64,000 nucleotides of DNA. Source: Pleurodeles waltl. Its lineage: Eukaryota > Chordata > Amphibia > Caudata > Salamandridae. Shown here piece after piece: positions 11,703 to 23,019 of the stretch. Every line of letters starts with the position of its first letter. Position 1 is the first letter of the stretch. The position numbers and the translations under genes were made by a program. The DNA is taken from positions 532,350,313-532,414,312 of the forward strand of contig NC_090448.1 of NCBI RefSeq assembly GCF_031143425.1, read 5' to 3'. Under the pieces are notes generated by a model. That model worked only from the letters and a program-made list of their open reading frames with translations, was not told the origin of the DNA and did no database searches.

Positions 11703-12625
11703 GGGCGGATCCGCTGAACTGGGCAGTCATCCGAAGCACCGCTGAACTGGGCACCGCCGTCTCAAGCACCACTGAACTGGGCCCTTCATCTCAAGCACCG
11801 CTGAACTGGGCACCGCCGTCTCAAGCACCGCTGAACTGGGCCCTTCATCTCAAGTACCACTGAACTGGGCACGCCGTCTCAAGCACCGCTGAACTGGACT
11901 CTTCATCTCAAGCACCGCTGAACTGGGCACCGCCGTCTCAAGCACCGCTGAACTGGGCACCGCCGTCTCAAGCACCGCTGCGCTAGGCACCGCTGTCTCA
12001 AGCACCGCTGAACTGGGCCCTTCATCTCAAGCACCGCTGAACTGGGCACCGCCGTCTCAAGCACCGCTGAACTGGGCACCGCCGTCTCAAGCACCGCTGC
12101 GCTGGGCCCTTCATCTCAAGCACCGCTCCGCTGGGCACCGCCGTCTCAAGCACCGCTCCACTGGGCCCTTCATCTCAAACACTGCTCCGCTGGGCCCTTC
12201 ATCTCAAGCACCGCTCCGCTGGGCCCTTCATCTCAAGCACCGCTCCGCTGGGCCCTTCATCTCAAGCACCGCTCCGCTGGGCACCGCCGTCTCAAGCACC
12301 GCTGTGCTGGGCCCTTCATCTCAAGCACCGCTCCGCTGGGCACCGCCGTCTCAAGCACTGCTCCGCTGGGCCCTTCATCTCAAGCACCGCTCCGCTGGGC
12401 CCTTCATCTCAAACACTGCTCTGCGGGGCCCTTCATCTCAAACACTGCTCCGCTGGGCCCTTCATCTCAAGCACCGCTCCGCTGGGCACTGCCGTCTCAA
12501 GCACCGCTCCGCTGGGCCCTTCATCTCAAACACTGCTCCGCTGGGCCCTTCATCTCAAACACTGCTCCGCTGGGCCCTTCATCTCAAGCACCGCTCCGCT
12601 GGGCACCGCCGCCCCAAGCACCGCT
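11703..12625. repeat. 30/29-bp minisatellite in Harbinger copy 1 (about 31 units)
   Basis: Two related monomers alternate irregularly: a 30-bp form (CGCTGAACTG GGCACCGCCG then TCTCAAGCAC) and a 29-bp form in which the middle reads GGCCCTTCAT. Early units carry GAACTG and later units CCGCTG. The array lies after the second Myb gene and inside the nuclease intron. The 29-bp form shifts the reading frame, so long open frames here are by-products of the repeat. Confidence 0.95.
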
Positions 12626-12728
12626 GGCCCATTGGCGGAAGGGGCAGGCCCGCATCTGTGTCGGGCAGGGCTTCACAAAGCACTCTGGGCACTAGTCCCC
12701 CTCCAGTACCAGTGGAGACTGATATTGA

Positions 12729-12920
12729 CTTGAGAGACTGTGGCTTTGCACTCCCCATGATGGCACAGTGGGCAAGCCACCCACTGTAGAGACTTGAGAG
12801 ACTGTGGCTTTGCACTCCCCAGGATGGCACAGTGGGCAAGCCACCCACTGATATTGACTTGAGAGACTGAGGCTTTGCACTCCCCAGGATGGAACAGTGG
12901 CCATGGAGGTCCCTCGTGGA
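12729..12920. repeat. 64-bp tandem repeat, Harbinger copy 1 (3 units)
   Basis: Units start CTTGAGAGACTG at 12729, 12793 and 12858 and share CTTTGCACTCCCC, CAGTGG and CCACCCACTG. Copy 2 has four units at 51091, 51155, 51219 and 51283. Confidence 0.92.
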
Positions 12921-13362
12921 TCTGGCGTCGTGGACTCATCTGGCTGAGGTGCCCCCCCTTCCCTTCCCCCTGAGGTGCCTGTAGTTTTCCTATCTGATGC
13001 CCCTGCAGTGTTCTCTCCGTTGGAGTCAGGTATCCTGTGTGGGCTTTGCCCATGTGATTTGGGCCCAGTGGCCCGCGAACAATGCCTGATACACATATCG
13101 GACTGGACAATTTATGTATATAAAGTTTTAAATGTGTGATATATTTTATACTCAGTTATACAATACTGTATATTCCATAGTTTAGAATCATTTCCTTTTG
13201 TCTTTGCATTCTTCAGGGCGGTTTGGGGGGGGAACTGTGATGTGTTGCTATGCATTGATGTGTGTGTTGTAGTGGGTGAGGGTGAGGGAGGGTGTGTCGC
13301 ATATGTGTGTCCCCGTAATTGTTTCCCTCCCCCCTCCCCTGTGTCGTAGGTGCAGTACTCAC

Positions 13363-13445
13363 CGTTGTCTTCTGCGCCAGCGTTCGTGCTCCTGGTAGAG
13401 GAGCAGGAAGACCATCGCTGGGAGGATGTGGAGTTCGGGTTCCAT
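13363..13445 (-). CDS. HARBI1-like: Harbinger DDE nuclease, exon 1 with start codon, copy 1
   Basis: Minus strand ATG at 13445 opens MEPELHILPAMVFLLLYQEH followed by an Arg-rich end, and stops at a consensus donor (CAACG|GTGAGT). The exon is 83 nt (27 codons plus 2), so joining to 10064 restores the nuclease frame exactly. Start, length, donor and protein are conserved in copy 2 (51786-51868), where one residue in the Arg-rich tail and one internal residue differ. The 3.3-kb intron contains the second Myb gene remnant on the opposite strand. Splicing is inferred from sequence only. Confidence 0.72.
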
Positions 13446-13774
13446 GCTGTCCAGATTCCTCGTGGGGTGTATGGAGATGAGCGTTTTCCGTTTGAAATGG
13501 CTGTTTCCGCCGTGTTTTTATCGGCGGGGCTTCCGCCCCGGAAAAGGTGGCGGATTGGTGGGTTGTGATAGGGTGGGCGGTACATTGTCTCCCGCCTGTC
13601 TGTTGGCAGTGACCGCCGCACTGTTTGTTTGTCCCGCCGTGGCGGGCGGTGTGTTGAAGTGGCGGTCTCTGTTGGCGGTTTCCGCCAGGGTCGGAATTGC
13701 ATTTTTTTTACCGCCAGCCTGTTAGCGGTTTTGCCGCCGCTTTAACACCGACCGCCAGGGTTGGAATGACCACC
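13446..13774. repeat. Right subterminal region and TIR, Harbinger copy 1
   Basis: Dense in GGCGG/CCGCC motifs (for example ATCGGCGGGGC, GTGGCGG, GACCGCCGC) and ends ACCGACCGCCAGGGTTGGAA then TGACCACC. It would also hold the promoter of the minus-strand nuclease gene, whose ATG is about 330 bp from the end; no clear TATA box was identified. Confidence 0.7.
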
Positions 13775-13915
13775 TATGTAACCAATTGTTGATGATCTCC
13801 TTCTGCCAAATATAGTAGTTCTTGTCAGAATAACCAGTGCAATTCCTCCTATAATTGTAATTCCTCTGGTTACTTTTAGAAAATAAATTAGTTGTCTACT
13901 GCTAGTGTCAGGCAT
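13775..13915 (-). pseudogene. LINE-M linker fragment (part 2)
   Basis: A 141-bp strip between Harbinger copy 1 and MITE-1. On the minus strand it sits between the endonuclease (14681-15022) and RT (6417-5664) pieces of LINE-M, and its broken translation is rich in Asn, Tyr and Lys as expected for the connector. Identity rests on position. Confidence 0.45.
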
Positions 13916-14680
13916 GTAGGGGGTCATTATGACCCCGGCAGACAGCGGTAAAATGGAGAAAAGTACTGGTGGTACTTTTCCCCAAATTAAGACATTGGCA
14001 GTTTGGCTCAAGCCAAACCGCCAATGTACCACACTGTCCGCCACAGCGGTAATGACCTCAGTCTCCAGCCAGGCGGCCGTCACTAGCCTGCCCACGGGGT
14101 TATGACCCTGCCTACTGCCATGGTTTTCGTGGCTTCCTTACCGCCACGAAAAGCATAGCGGTAGGCACTATCAGTGACAGGGAATTCATTCCCTGTCACT
14201 GATAGGGGTCTTCCCCACCCCATCCACCTCCCAGGTTTCTCCCAACCTCCCTCTCCAGACCCCCCACGACATACACGCACCTTCACTCACCAATGAACAC
14301 ACACACACACACACACAACACGCCCCACCCCCTCCCCTGTCGGAGCACCCAACTTACCTGATGTCAGGGGGTCCTCTGGCAGGAGACAGGACAGGGCACT
14401 GCTGCCAACAGCAGCGTCCGCTAGCAGAACATCGCCAGGCCATATCAAGGGTGATGATATGGTCTGCGGCGGTCTACTGCTGTGGCGCTGCTGCTGGCAG
14501 CAGCGCCACGTTACCGCCATCTACCGGCATGACCACAGCCAGATTTCCGTCATCCTTCTGGTGGAAATCCGGCTATGGTCATAATCTGGCTGACGGCTGG
14601 TAGCCGCGGTGATGGTCTTTTGGCGGCCGTCGCCTCGGCGGTAGGCAGTATATACAGCCAATGTTGTAATGAAGGCCGTA
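13916..14680. mobile_element. MITE-1, Harbinger-type, with TSD GTA
   Basis: Element 13919-14677 is flanked by GTA on both sides. Ends are GGGGGTCATTATGACCCCGG and, reverse-complemented, GGCCTTCATTACAACATTGG, the same GGNNN-TCATT pattern as the full Harbingers. It contains hairpins (GACAGGGAATTCATTCCCTG; GCGCTGCTGCTGGCAGCAGC), a (CA)n run at 14291-14317, and on the minus strand a conserved donor CAG|GTAAGT (14360-14352). Same subfamily as MITE-2 and MITE-4. No transposase. It inserted into LINE-M. Confidence 0.9.
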
Positions 14681-15022
14681 GTGTTTTGGAAATATTGATT
14701 CTTGAATATTCCTGGCATCTTCTTTCTCTTTATTTCTATACATACTCAGGAGATTATTATTAGATAATTTAGCATTAAAATCCCCCACCATCAAATACTG
14801 AGAACTTCAGTCATATTCAATTGTACTTTTGATGAATTCAAATGAACTGGCCAAGATCTAGCCATTTTTCTTTCCTGAGGGTATATATACATTGAATAAG
14901 ACAAGTGATTTTTTAATTACAATAGGTATGATCCAGCAATGTTATTTTTATAAATTGAATGTAATTGCTTGGACCTGTTTATGTCTCATACTTCCATTAA
15001 CAGAATGTCGATAGTAATATGA
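14681..15022 (-). pseudogene. LINE endonuclease fragment (LINE-M, part 1)
   Basis: On the minus strand a frame reads LVLFNVYIPSG near 14905-14875 and MMVGDFNAKLSNNNLL at 14794-14750. The order Tyr-Ile-Pro then Gly-Asp-Phe-Asn is the signature of the apurinic-type endonuclease of LINEs, with the GDFN motif near its end. Frameshifts and stops are present. It belongs in front of the RT pieces at 13775-13915 and 5664-6417. Confidence 0.6.
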
Positions 15023-15029
15023 CTAAGCA

Positions 15030-15540
15030 TCCCTTTGTGTGGCCTTTACTACATACATGCACACATGCATGCAGGAAAGGGTATCTTCCTGCACAAAAAC
15101 AATCCTCAGAGACATTTCCCTCTTTCTAAATGTGCTGCAGAATGCAACAGACTTAGAAAGAGGAAACAAAAAGGAGAAATAAAAGTATTTCTCCTTGTTG
15201 CGCTTGCCCTGTGAAGGTGCAGCATTTTGACATATTCCCCGGTTTGCCAGAGTTGGTAAATCTCGGAATGTGCCAAAATTCATGGGTGGATGTGTGGGAT
15301 CACCCACCCTCCATCCATGGAACACCTCTTTTGGGCAGAGTAACCCAAGGCAGCTCTTTGTTCTGCCTTGCATTACTTCAGATTTATCTTGCCACTCAGG
15401 ATCATGCAAGGGGACTTTGTGTGTCTTGAATAATCCAACTTCATTTTTGCATCACCCTTGCACCTCCTTGTGTGGCACAAGAGTGGCACCAAACCAAGAT
15501 CAAATTGCCACACCGTCCTTTGCAGGCAGACAATGGATTC
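15030..15540 (-). repeat. Repeat related to MITE-5 (inverted orientation)
   Basis: The minus strand aligns by eye with 61860-62045: shared blocks include GAGAAATA, TTATTTCTCCTT, CCTCTTTCTA and GTTGCATTCTGCAGC/ GCTGCATTCTGCAGC, in the same order. Clear terminal inverted repeats are not visible, so the ends are approximate. Confidence 0.5.
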
Positions 15541-17280
15541 TTTCAAAATTGCCAAGATATTAATTGTGTCCTCTTGTAAGCCTGCTAGGTTCCAGGAAAA
15601 AAGATGCAGATTTTTTTAAAAAGGTAGTTTGTAAGCCTTTTTGATTTTATTAGCATTTACCTTTCCAGATAGCCAAGCCCAAGATAACTCTTAATTTGGG
15701 GATTCCTGGGTTGTATGTTTGCAAGTATTAACCTTCCTGCCATCAGTATCAACTCGAATGACCAAAGAGTTACATGACTCATTAGCACTAACTATATTAG
15801 ATGATTGAGGGCTATAAACTGTGGAAATTAGGTCTGTTGTGATGACATTATGTGACTTTATTCCCACTAGAAATTGTTAGATAGGAGAAATGTCAAACCC
15901 ATTATTACATAGAAGATCAATGTCATTTAAAATCATTGATGGAACTACCAATGTGCAAAATTCGACTCTTGCCATAAAAGGATCACATTTTGTGAGAAAG
16001 AAGACTAACTTAATTTCCGATTGTAACTGTGGATTGTCATACAAAATATCAGCTATTTCAAGAATTAACGTGGTACTGCAAGGTTTATTTTGTAAATGTG
16101 GAATTAATGGAGTTCACAGATTAAGAACAGAGATATCTCATATTTTAAAGAATATAAAATTTAAATGGATAAATTGTGTTTCATGACCTCTAGTGCTAGA
16201 GGATTCAGGTTTTGATTAAGACCATTTGGGGCCAGTACAGTTGAAAAACTATCGGATTATAATGGGTGGAATCTCAGTGAAATTTTGCTGCACAACATCC
16301 ATCTCTATGGTGCAAGGGTTGCTGCTTTGGTGCATGGCAGCAAATTTAGCGCAGAGGGAAACACAGGGTGTGCTGCATTCTAGTAAATATAGTGCATCCC
16401 TGCGTTATGAAAATGACACTGTGTGATGCTGCCAAATTTGGCACCGCCCACCATCATTTTCTGTTAAATGTGACCCACTCTGTACTACATTTGGCTTCCC
16501 CACTAGATTTCATATACTTCTTGAAGCAATATTAATGCTAGTATCAAACAGTGATCGAGTACCTGTTGACTTAAGGACATTAATGTCTACTTTTTGATGC
16601 TCAATAGGGGCTTGAGGATTCCCAAAGTGAAGATTGTTAAAATTACGAGTTTTTAATATAGAGGTCAACATTTTCAGTGAATGATCTGAGTTTACTGTTC
16701 TCTTTTCCAGTAATGATAAAATTAACTCCAAGATTCTCTCTAAAATTTGTAAAGCTTCCTAAGGAATTTGGGGATATTGGAAAGTCCATCATCATGGAGA
16801 TTCTCGCTACTTGGTGTATTGGTGATTTTTTTTTATATGTCTTTCATTTCACTTTTTGCTGCTGGATAAGTGAAGCTATGGATCTTGATATCGATAAGTG
16901 TATAATCCATTGGCACCTGTAACGGGAACTTCTCATTTAATGTTTTTCTATCAATTGAGTCTTTGTCATTAGAAACAGGGGAACGTAGTGTTTTCATAGC
17001 AGGTGCTTTTTCAGATATTAACATAACAGAACCTTCTTGTGGAGGAGAATTATGGAGAGAGTTTTTCCACCCTTCTTGACTCCTTGTGGGGACTGTTGTC
17101 TCTTCAAAAGAATGATATGGTTTCTTAGTTTTTTAATAGTCATTTTACCAAGCAAGACTCTGAAAAAAAGGGTAAAACATTAGTTTTGTAAAAAAAAAAA
17201 ATAACAAGTGAGTTTAAACTCCTAGGTAAACACAGTCAGTGGTGTACTTATATTGTTGAACGGAGCACAGAATACAACAA
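15541..17280. other. Unassigned AT-rich sequence
   Basis: No convincing gene. Short open frames on both strands are broken and low-complexity in composition. Some may be the 5' part of LINE-M, but no motif supports it. A patch at about 16210-16450 differs in composition from its surroundings and may be another old repeat. Confidence 0.4.
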
Positions 17281-17616
17281 TTTCCTGACCATGCCTTGGA
17301 AGTATAAAGCCTCAGTCGCCATCACGCACAGAGTACCAACTACTTTGGAAATTCGAAACTTACTTCAGAGAAGACACTTTGAAAATAAAGTGTCCAGACA
17401 ATTCTGGGGAAAGGCAGCAGACAACCAGGAAAAGAAACAGCTTGTCTCTTCCAAACTTCTTCCAGGCCGACTTCCCCTACTAACTCTCAGAAACAACCCA
17501 CCAGGCCAGCTGCTGTCTGGGGCCCTGGCCAACCTGTTGCAAGCTCTGCCGCGGCAGAGCAGGACCAAGCACGGTGATGGCTTAGCAGTCCAAACTCCAA
17601 TGGGGCTGGAAGCAGA

Positions 17617-17800
17617 TCAAAACAAGCATTTGCAATGCAATAGGGTCTCGCATTTCTCCGAGTTACAGCTATTAGCAGTTGTAAACTCCCAACGGACTCT
17701 TATTGCCACCTTAAATGGAAAAAAACTGCGCGATCGCGCTGCTACAGTTCACTCGTACGGACAGTTGAAGACGGCATGCAGGTAGAAGAAAAAAAAATTC
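17617..17800 (+). repeat. SINE-like repeat R1, copy 1
   Basis: CAAGCATTTGCAATGCAAT, then GGGTCTC, CGAGTTACAGCTATTAGC and GTTGTAAA also occur at 57388-57460 with few changes. The R1 core is followed here by a run of A and a second partial copy (GCGCTGCTACAGTTCACTCG at both 17737 and 17818). No clear A and B box pair was found, so SINE is a guess. Confidence 0.6.
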
Positions 17801-17848
17801 AAAAAAAGGGGTTGATTGCGCTGCTACAGTTCACTCGTCGTGAAACCT

Positions 17849-18260
17849 ATCGGCAAAAGTGCAATTATCTATGTAACCGGCAAAAGTGCAATTAACTATG
17901 TAACAGGGTCGATGTCATGCAAAGCACTGGACTTCCGCCAAGCGAGATCGCACTGCGAAAAAAAGATAAAAAGTAGTCCACAAACCTGACGGGAAACAGC
18001 AAGCCTCGCATGTTTTCAGTACTTGGTTGCTGCACTCGAGGAGGGCTAACTACCGGAAACGGCATAATGTATGCGTGCCTTCCACTAATGAAAGCAAGCC
18101 CACGAACCAATGAAAGACACTGACTTGACATGGACAGGGCTCCGAGCCCTTTTCTATCTACTAAAGTGTCTCGCAAGCGAAACACATGTGCAAGCTCATG
18201 AGACGCAGGCTCAACCCTAATAAAGAGAAAAGTTGCCATCCTTGTCGACAACAGCACAAG
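17849..18260 (+). repeat. Interspersed repeat R2, copy 1
   Basis: Shares GCAATTA-CTATGTAACAGGGTC, AAGCCCACGAA and AATGAAAG, with the same spacing, with 60410-60640. The first block occurs twice in a row here (17853 and 17882). It abuts R1, and the two also lie within about 3 kb of each other in the right part of the window. Confidence 0.55.
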
Positions 18261-20804
18261 AGGAAAGCGGAAAAGAGAGTTCAGTTTTGGCTTTCCGGCA
18301 ACCGATTCTGCGATCATTCTCTGCTACTGGGTGATGAATCTCCCTGCGCACGAGTGCACGCTAAACGCCAACGTCAAACTTCTCAAACTTTGAACACGAG
18401 CCATCTGACTTCTGACACTAACCATGTGGGTGGGAATGGCTAGAACAATCAGGCGAAACACACTTAAACATCTTAAAACATTTAACTGCACTTCTGAAGA
18501 AAAACGTATGGTAAATGCACTGTTTCTGTCTTTATTTTGGTAAACCATTTTACAGTAGGAACTCCAAGCACTACTTGTCAACTGCTACTACTAAATATAA
18601 TTTTCAGATCAAAGAAACATCTTAACGGTGAAAATTTTTAAATTTGCCTCCTTTCTTTTTCTCCGTTCTTCTCAGTTCAGATGCAATACTTTTTACAGTT
18701 GTTATCTGTGCCCCCAATGAATTACTCCTCTTATATGTAAAGTGTTTTCAACCAGAAAGTATGGTGAAACGTAGTTTGAAAAGTGCACCATTTTGCTTCA
18801 GAGATTCCTCTTTTACAAACAAGTATGCATATCTTGTGCACTATGTTATTTTCTTTATTTTAGTGAAGTTCTCTAAATTTGCTCTCACAATGTATTCTTG
18901 TCTAAAAACACTACTGGGCTGGGCCTATGAGCTTAAGTGGTTATTGTTCTATTTTATAAATAGTATTTGTGGGGAAACTATCCAACATTTTCTTGAAAAC
19001 TTCTAATCTTAATGTATTTGGTTTTGACAAAGGAAATTAGATTACAAGAACATTATAATGCGCCATGTTGCTTCTTATCACTGCATATCTTTTGTTTGAG
19101 AATGTAATCTCCTTCATGGTTTTTCTATACAATCTCACTATATCACCAACAAACTCTTCTCCCTCTCAGTCACCAATCATTTGTCATGGAACTCTTTTTA
19201 CTATGCCAAGTCCTTAAAGCATCTGTCCATCCTGTCAGGTTATCAACTTTTTTGACGTGTGCAGTACAAAATGTCACTGCTTTTCCAGATAATGCCACAT
19301 TGTATTTTCAAGCCCACGCGGGCATTTTATTAAAAACTCATGTTGCAAATTTAATACCTTGTTTTTGTTCTGTTTCTGAATTGTCAAAAGTATTTATGCT
19401 TCTGACTCATTCCGCTAATTCCCCTGGAATTTGGTAAATGTTTTTCCTGAATACTTTTATTGTAGATGTAGGAAAAAAGAATAAAGGGCACTGTCAGATT
19501 GATTAAGTGAAAGCTCATTAGAGAAGGTTACAAGAGGTAAAATCTGCATATGCATGCAGAAATAAGTCTTGTCATGCTTGTTTAGTAAAAGAAAAAACTA
19601 CAATTGTTTAAAGCTTTAGGAAGTTTCAGGCATTTATTAAGGAAAATGAATGCCTGATTTTGTATCAATTTAAAACCTTTAAAACAAACGTTTATACATT
19701 TCAGGACCACGAAAGAACTGGATCACATGCACATTGCATTTTTGTTGCAGGTTAAAACCAGTTGATACAAGTTTGCACTTATTAATTATAGAACATAATT
19801 CAGTACCATGTAACAATACAGGAGTATGGTAATGCGCCTAGATTTTGTTTCAAGCAACTGACCTAACATTAAATATAAGAACCTTTCAGGAAATCTAAAG
19901 TTAAACATGTAGCACCCTGGACTATTTTGAAGGACCCGGGGGTAATTGACCATTTTAGTATCTTGCTTTTCATAGTTCTTTCTTCATTTGACCTCTTTCT
20001 TGTTTTGTGTCAATGTCAGACAATGATAAATAAGCCCTAGTTCCCTAAATATAAGTACCTGTGCCACCACGTCAACCACCTACACAAATTAAGCACTGTT
20101 CTCCCTTTCTCATAAACTGTTTAATGAACTCCCTATTTCCTCCATGCTTTTACCACAGCGTCCACTATCACGAAACACAAACTGTAAAATTCACTCTTTA
20201 AAAATCGCATAAACACATATGCAGACATAATGAGACACACCTATGACTGTGGGTAACACGTTACGATCTCTCATAGAGCTGCTCTTCCAAAATATTAGGT
20301 GTAACAAGTCACCAACACACCGCTCATTGTCAAGGGATCTCGGCAGGGATGCATTAATGGCACTTATTTAACTTTACTTGTGTCATGAGTGGGTAAGGCA
20401 GGATTCGGCCCAAGTATATGTGAGTGCTATTATAGGCATGCGCTCCAAGGAAAGATGTACTCACCAATTCACGTTAAAAATGCAAGCGTTTTGCCAATGG
20501 ATAACTCAGTGAGCTAAATACTAAGGGCTTTATTCACAAAAAAGGAGGCAGGTGACCTCAAATGGACAGACAGTTATGATGGTCACATATTTCGAGGCAG
20601 TCCTCTGGAAAATTTGAATTCCTGTTTGTGACTTCGCAGAGGTGTTTCCATATGTGTAATTGTTCCTGTTGTACATATGTTGTATGATAAAATGGTATTA
20701 CTTGTGCCCAATGGCATATATTTGAAAAACAACTCTAAATATGAAACCTCCAGCAAGCAGGCATGCAACTCCATAATGTGCATGTATTATATACATTGAA
20801 AACA
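18261..20804. other. AT-rich sequence without recognised genes
   Basis: Read on both strands; only short open frames with no family motifs. No tandem arrays or long inverted repeats were seen. Confidence 0.5.
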
Positions 20805-20860
20805 GGGCCTGATTTAGAGTTTGGAGGACAGGGTCAGTTTCCTGATGGTGCCCCGCTGGC
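20805..20860. repeat. Single end of the GGGCCTGATTTAGA MITE family
   Basis: GGGCCTGATTTAGAGTTTGG matches the right terminus of the complete MITE at 25232-25401. No facing partner end was found, so this is a lone or divergent copy. Confidence 0.55.
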
Positions 20861-22965
20861 TCCAGCATCAAAACATTTACTCCGATGGCACAATGCAATA
20901 GGGCCTGTTGGCGTAAGGGGATCAGACAGCCCACCCCATGAGGGTCTGATGACCTTTTTTTATTGTTTGTCATCACTAGGTAAAACCTGGTGGTCACAAA
21001 CAGAAAAATAAAATAATGACCCCTCCCCCCCCTTCCTGGCAGGGATCATTGTGCCTACAGTTTCAGTGGTGCAGCAGATGCAATGAAAGCAGAGCTGTGA
21101 TGTCAAGCATACAGTAGTTATTTGGTCTGCTCAACAATTGGTTTTGTTTTGCTGACACAGACTCCCAAAGAGAGAGTCAGTCCTCCCTGGCTGTGCTTGC
21201 GGAGGCACTGCGGATGAAGTAGATGGGAGTGGCCCCTCACCATGATTAAAAGACTGACAGTGGTACTTTCAGGATCTCTCTCATGCAACAATCTCTTTTA
21301 GGAGCTCTCTCAGAATCTCTTTCGAGCAAGCCAGGCTGAAGGACCATCTGGTGGGACCAAGTACTGCACCTGGTCAACAGGGAAATGATTGCTCAATTTT
21401 GGAATAGCCTCTACTTTATTGATTCAAGTTTTTGAGTTGATCATGGGCCTGCTGGGTTCCTCTTTCTTGATGCATTTGATGGGCATATTTGCTTAATTCC
21501 TTGAATCTCTTCTGTGCCCAGATTATGGTCCACTGATGTGTGGGCAATTTGCTTGTGATGGCCCCCTACTGGCAGTGACCCCTGTACTGAATGTGAAAAG
21601 AACAGAACTCTAATAATTTTTCATTTTTTTGTTCTCCTGGGACCCCACATATAGAGTCCACATAAGGCTCATAACCATAGATTGCAACAAAGAAAAATGA
21701 AAAGTAGGTGACCAGGCTGTGGCCAAGGTGATTACACTTAATTCTGGTTCTCTTGTTTGTGCTATCGTTTTTTGTCTCTCTGACTTGGAGATTCCTACAA
21801 GCCCTTCTAGATCTTCTACACTACTGATCTCTTGCACCAGCTACTAAGATGAAAAACATGAAACACTTGGGACACAACTGAGTATTGATTATAATAACTC
21901 ACTCTAAGAAACAAAAGGGATGAGAGGGGAGAGCTGCCGCAAAATATCATTGACACTATCGAGGAGATCCCGAAACTCCTAATCCTCAAGACCTCCAGTA
22001 TTACCTGGGGGAACTACTATGGAAATTGAATCTTGACCACAGGGCAGTAGAACCCAATAAGGGTACATTTGAATTATTTGGGACTAAGTTAACACAACTG
22101 CAAGGCTTATTATGCTCAGCTCAACAATGTCTATAAAAATGCACTGGATATGAGAAATGTTCCTCCTCTGAAGGGGACCAATCCCCGACTTTTACCCTAA
22201 TGGTCAAATCTAAGGCTAAATAGTATGGGGCCAAACCAGCATTAGCTTCAGTCCATAATGATAAACCCTCCTATGACATCACATCCAAGAGACCATTAAG
22301 GAAGTAAGTTTAAATGATGATGCTTCAGGCATTGAGGTGGCTCAACTCATTAGGTACAAAGATGGAAATGCACACAAGACAGTGAAGTGAGTGGGACAGA
22401 TCTGTCTCTGATCGTACGGAAAACATTTTTTCACAAATGAGTACTCTGCTGTATGCAAGAAAATCGGCAATTTGTACTTCACACATGAAAAATAGTTTAC
22501 TATGTAACTATGTTAAGACAGTAAATGGCAACTTTGGTGTCTTTCATAATAAATATTTCTGAACGTGTTGATGAACTTGAGAGATGGCAGAGTGAGTTGT
22601 AAGAGTCGGCTGAACTTTAGCAGTTGACAATTGTATCTCAATCTGAACCCATTTCTTAACTAAAATGGAAAACCCAAGATCTTGAGGACAGTAGTCACTT
22701 CTCTAACCTAATTTAGTTTGGGATTTGGGAAGGAGGAGAGGGAATAAAGCCCAAGAAACAGTGGTCAAACTACTCTCAGAATCTTTCCCTGAGTTTCCAA
22801 CATGGAAATTTGGGGGAGAAGTTTAACAAACCATAACGTTAAGTCAATAATGCTGTTGGATTTTTAAAATTTTGTTGTAAGTTTACAGGAAATAAGTAGA
22901 ATAAATATAAAAGATTCATTTACATTATATTACATTCATATTTAACATAAACATATTGTACAATG
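20861..22965. other. No recognised genes
   Basis: Short broken frames only. I see no family motif, array or terminal repeat that would justify a feature. Confidence 0.4.
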
Positions 22966-23019
22966 TCTTGTAAAGTTCAGCAAACTTTTAACATTTTCCT
23001 ATACTTTATTATCATAGGA

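Larger units (their letters stand above)
6421..13774. mobile_element. Harbinger (PIF/Harbinger) transposon, copy 1
   Basis: The left end begins GGCCCTCATTACAACATTGG; the right end, reverse-complemented, begins GGTGGTCATTCCAACCCTGG. Flanks are TAA (6418-6420) and TAT (13775-13777), a 3-bp target duplication with one mismatch. It carries a plus-strand Myb-like gene (frameshifted), a minus-strand DDE nuclease gene (intact) and the 3' remnant of a second Myb-like gene plus two tandem-repeat arrays. It inserted into the minus-strand LINE-M. It is colinear with copy 2 (43154-52195) but lacks a 1365-bp segment. Confidence 0.92.

Noticed and set aside
11903..12789. Open frames across the minisatellite of Harbinger copy 1 (repeating 10-residue peptides on either strand).
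   Set aside because: They arise because the 30-bp unit lacks stops in some frames; the mixed 29-bp units break phase, and both strands and several frames are open at once.
13112..13702. 196-codon minus-strand frame near the right end of Harbinger copy 1 as a separate gene.
   Set aside because: Only its 83-nt middle part, ending at a splice donor, is conserved as protein in copy 2; the rest is intron and subterminal sequence.
18644..19006. Hydrophobic 120-codon frame as a small membrane protein gene.
   Set aside because: T-rich DNA gives Phe/Leu-rich translations by chance; no homologous motif, poly-A signal context or conservation evidence.
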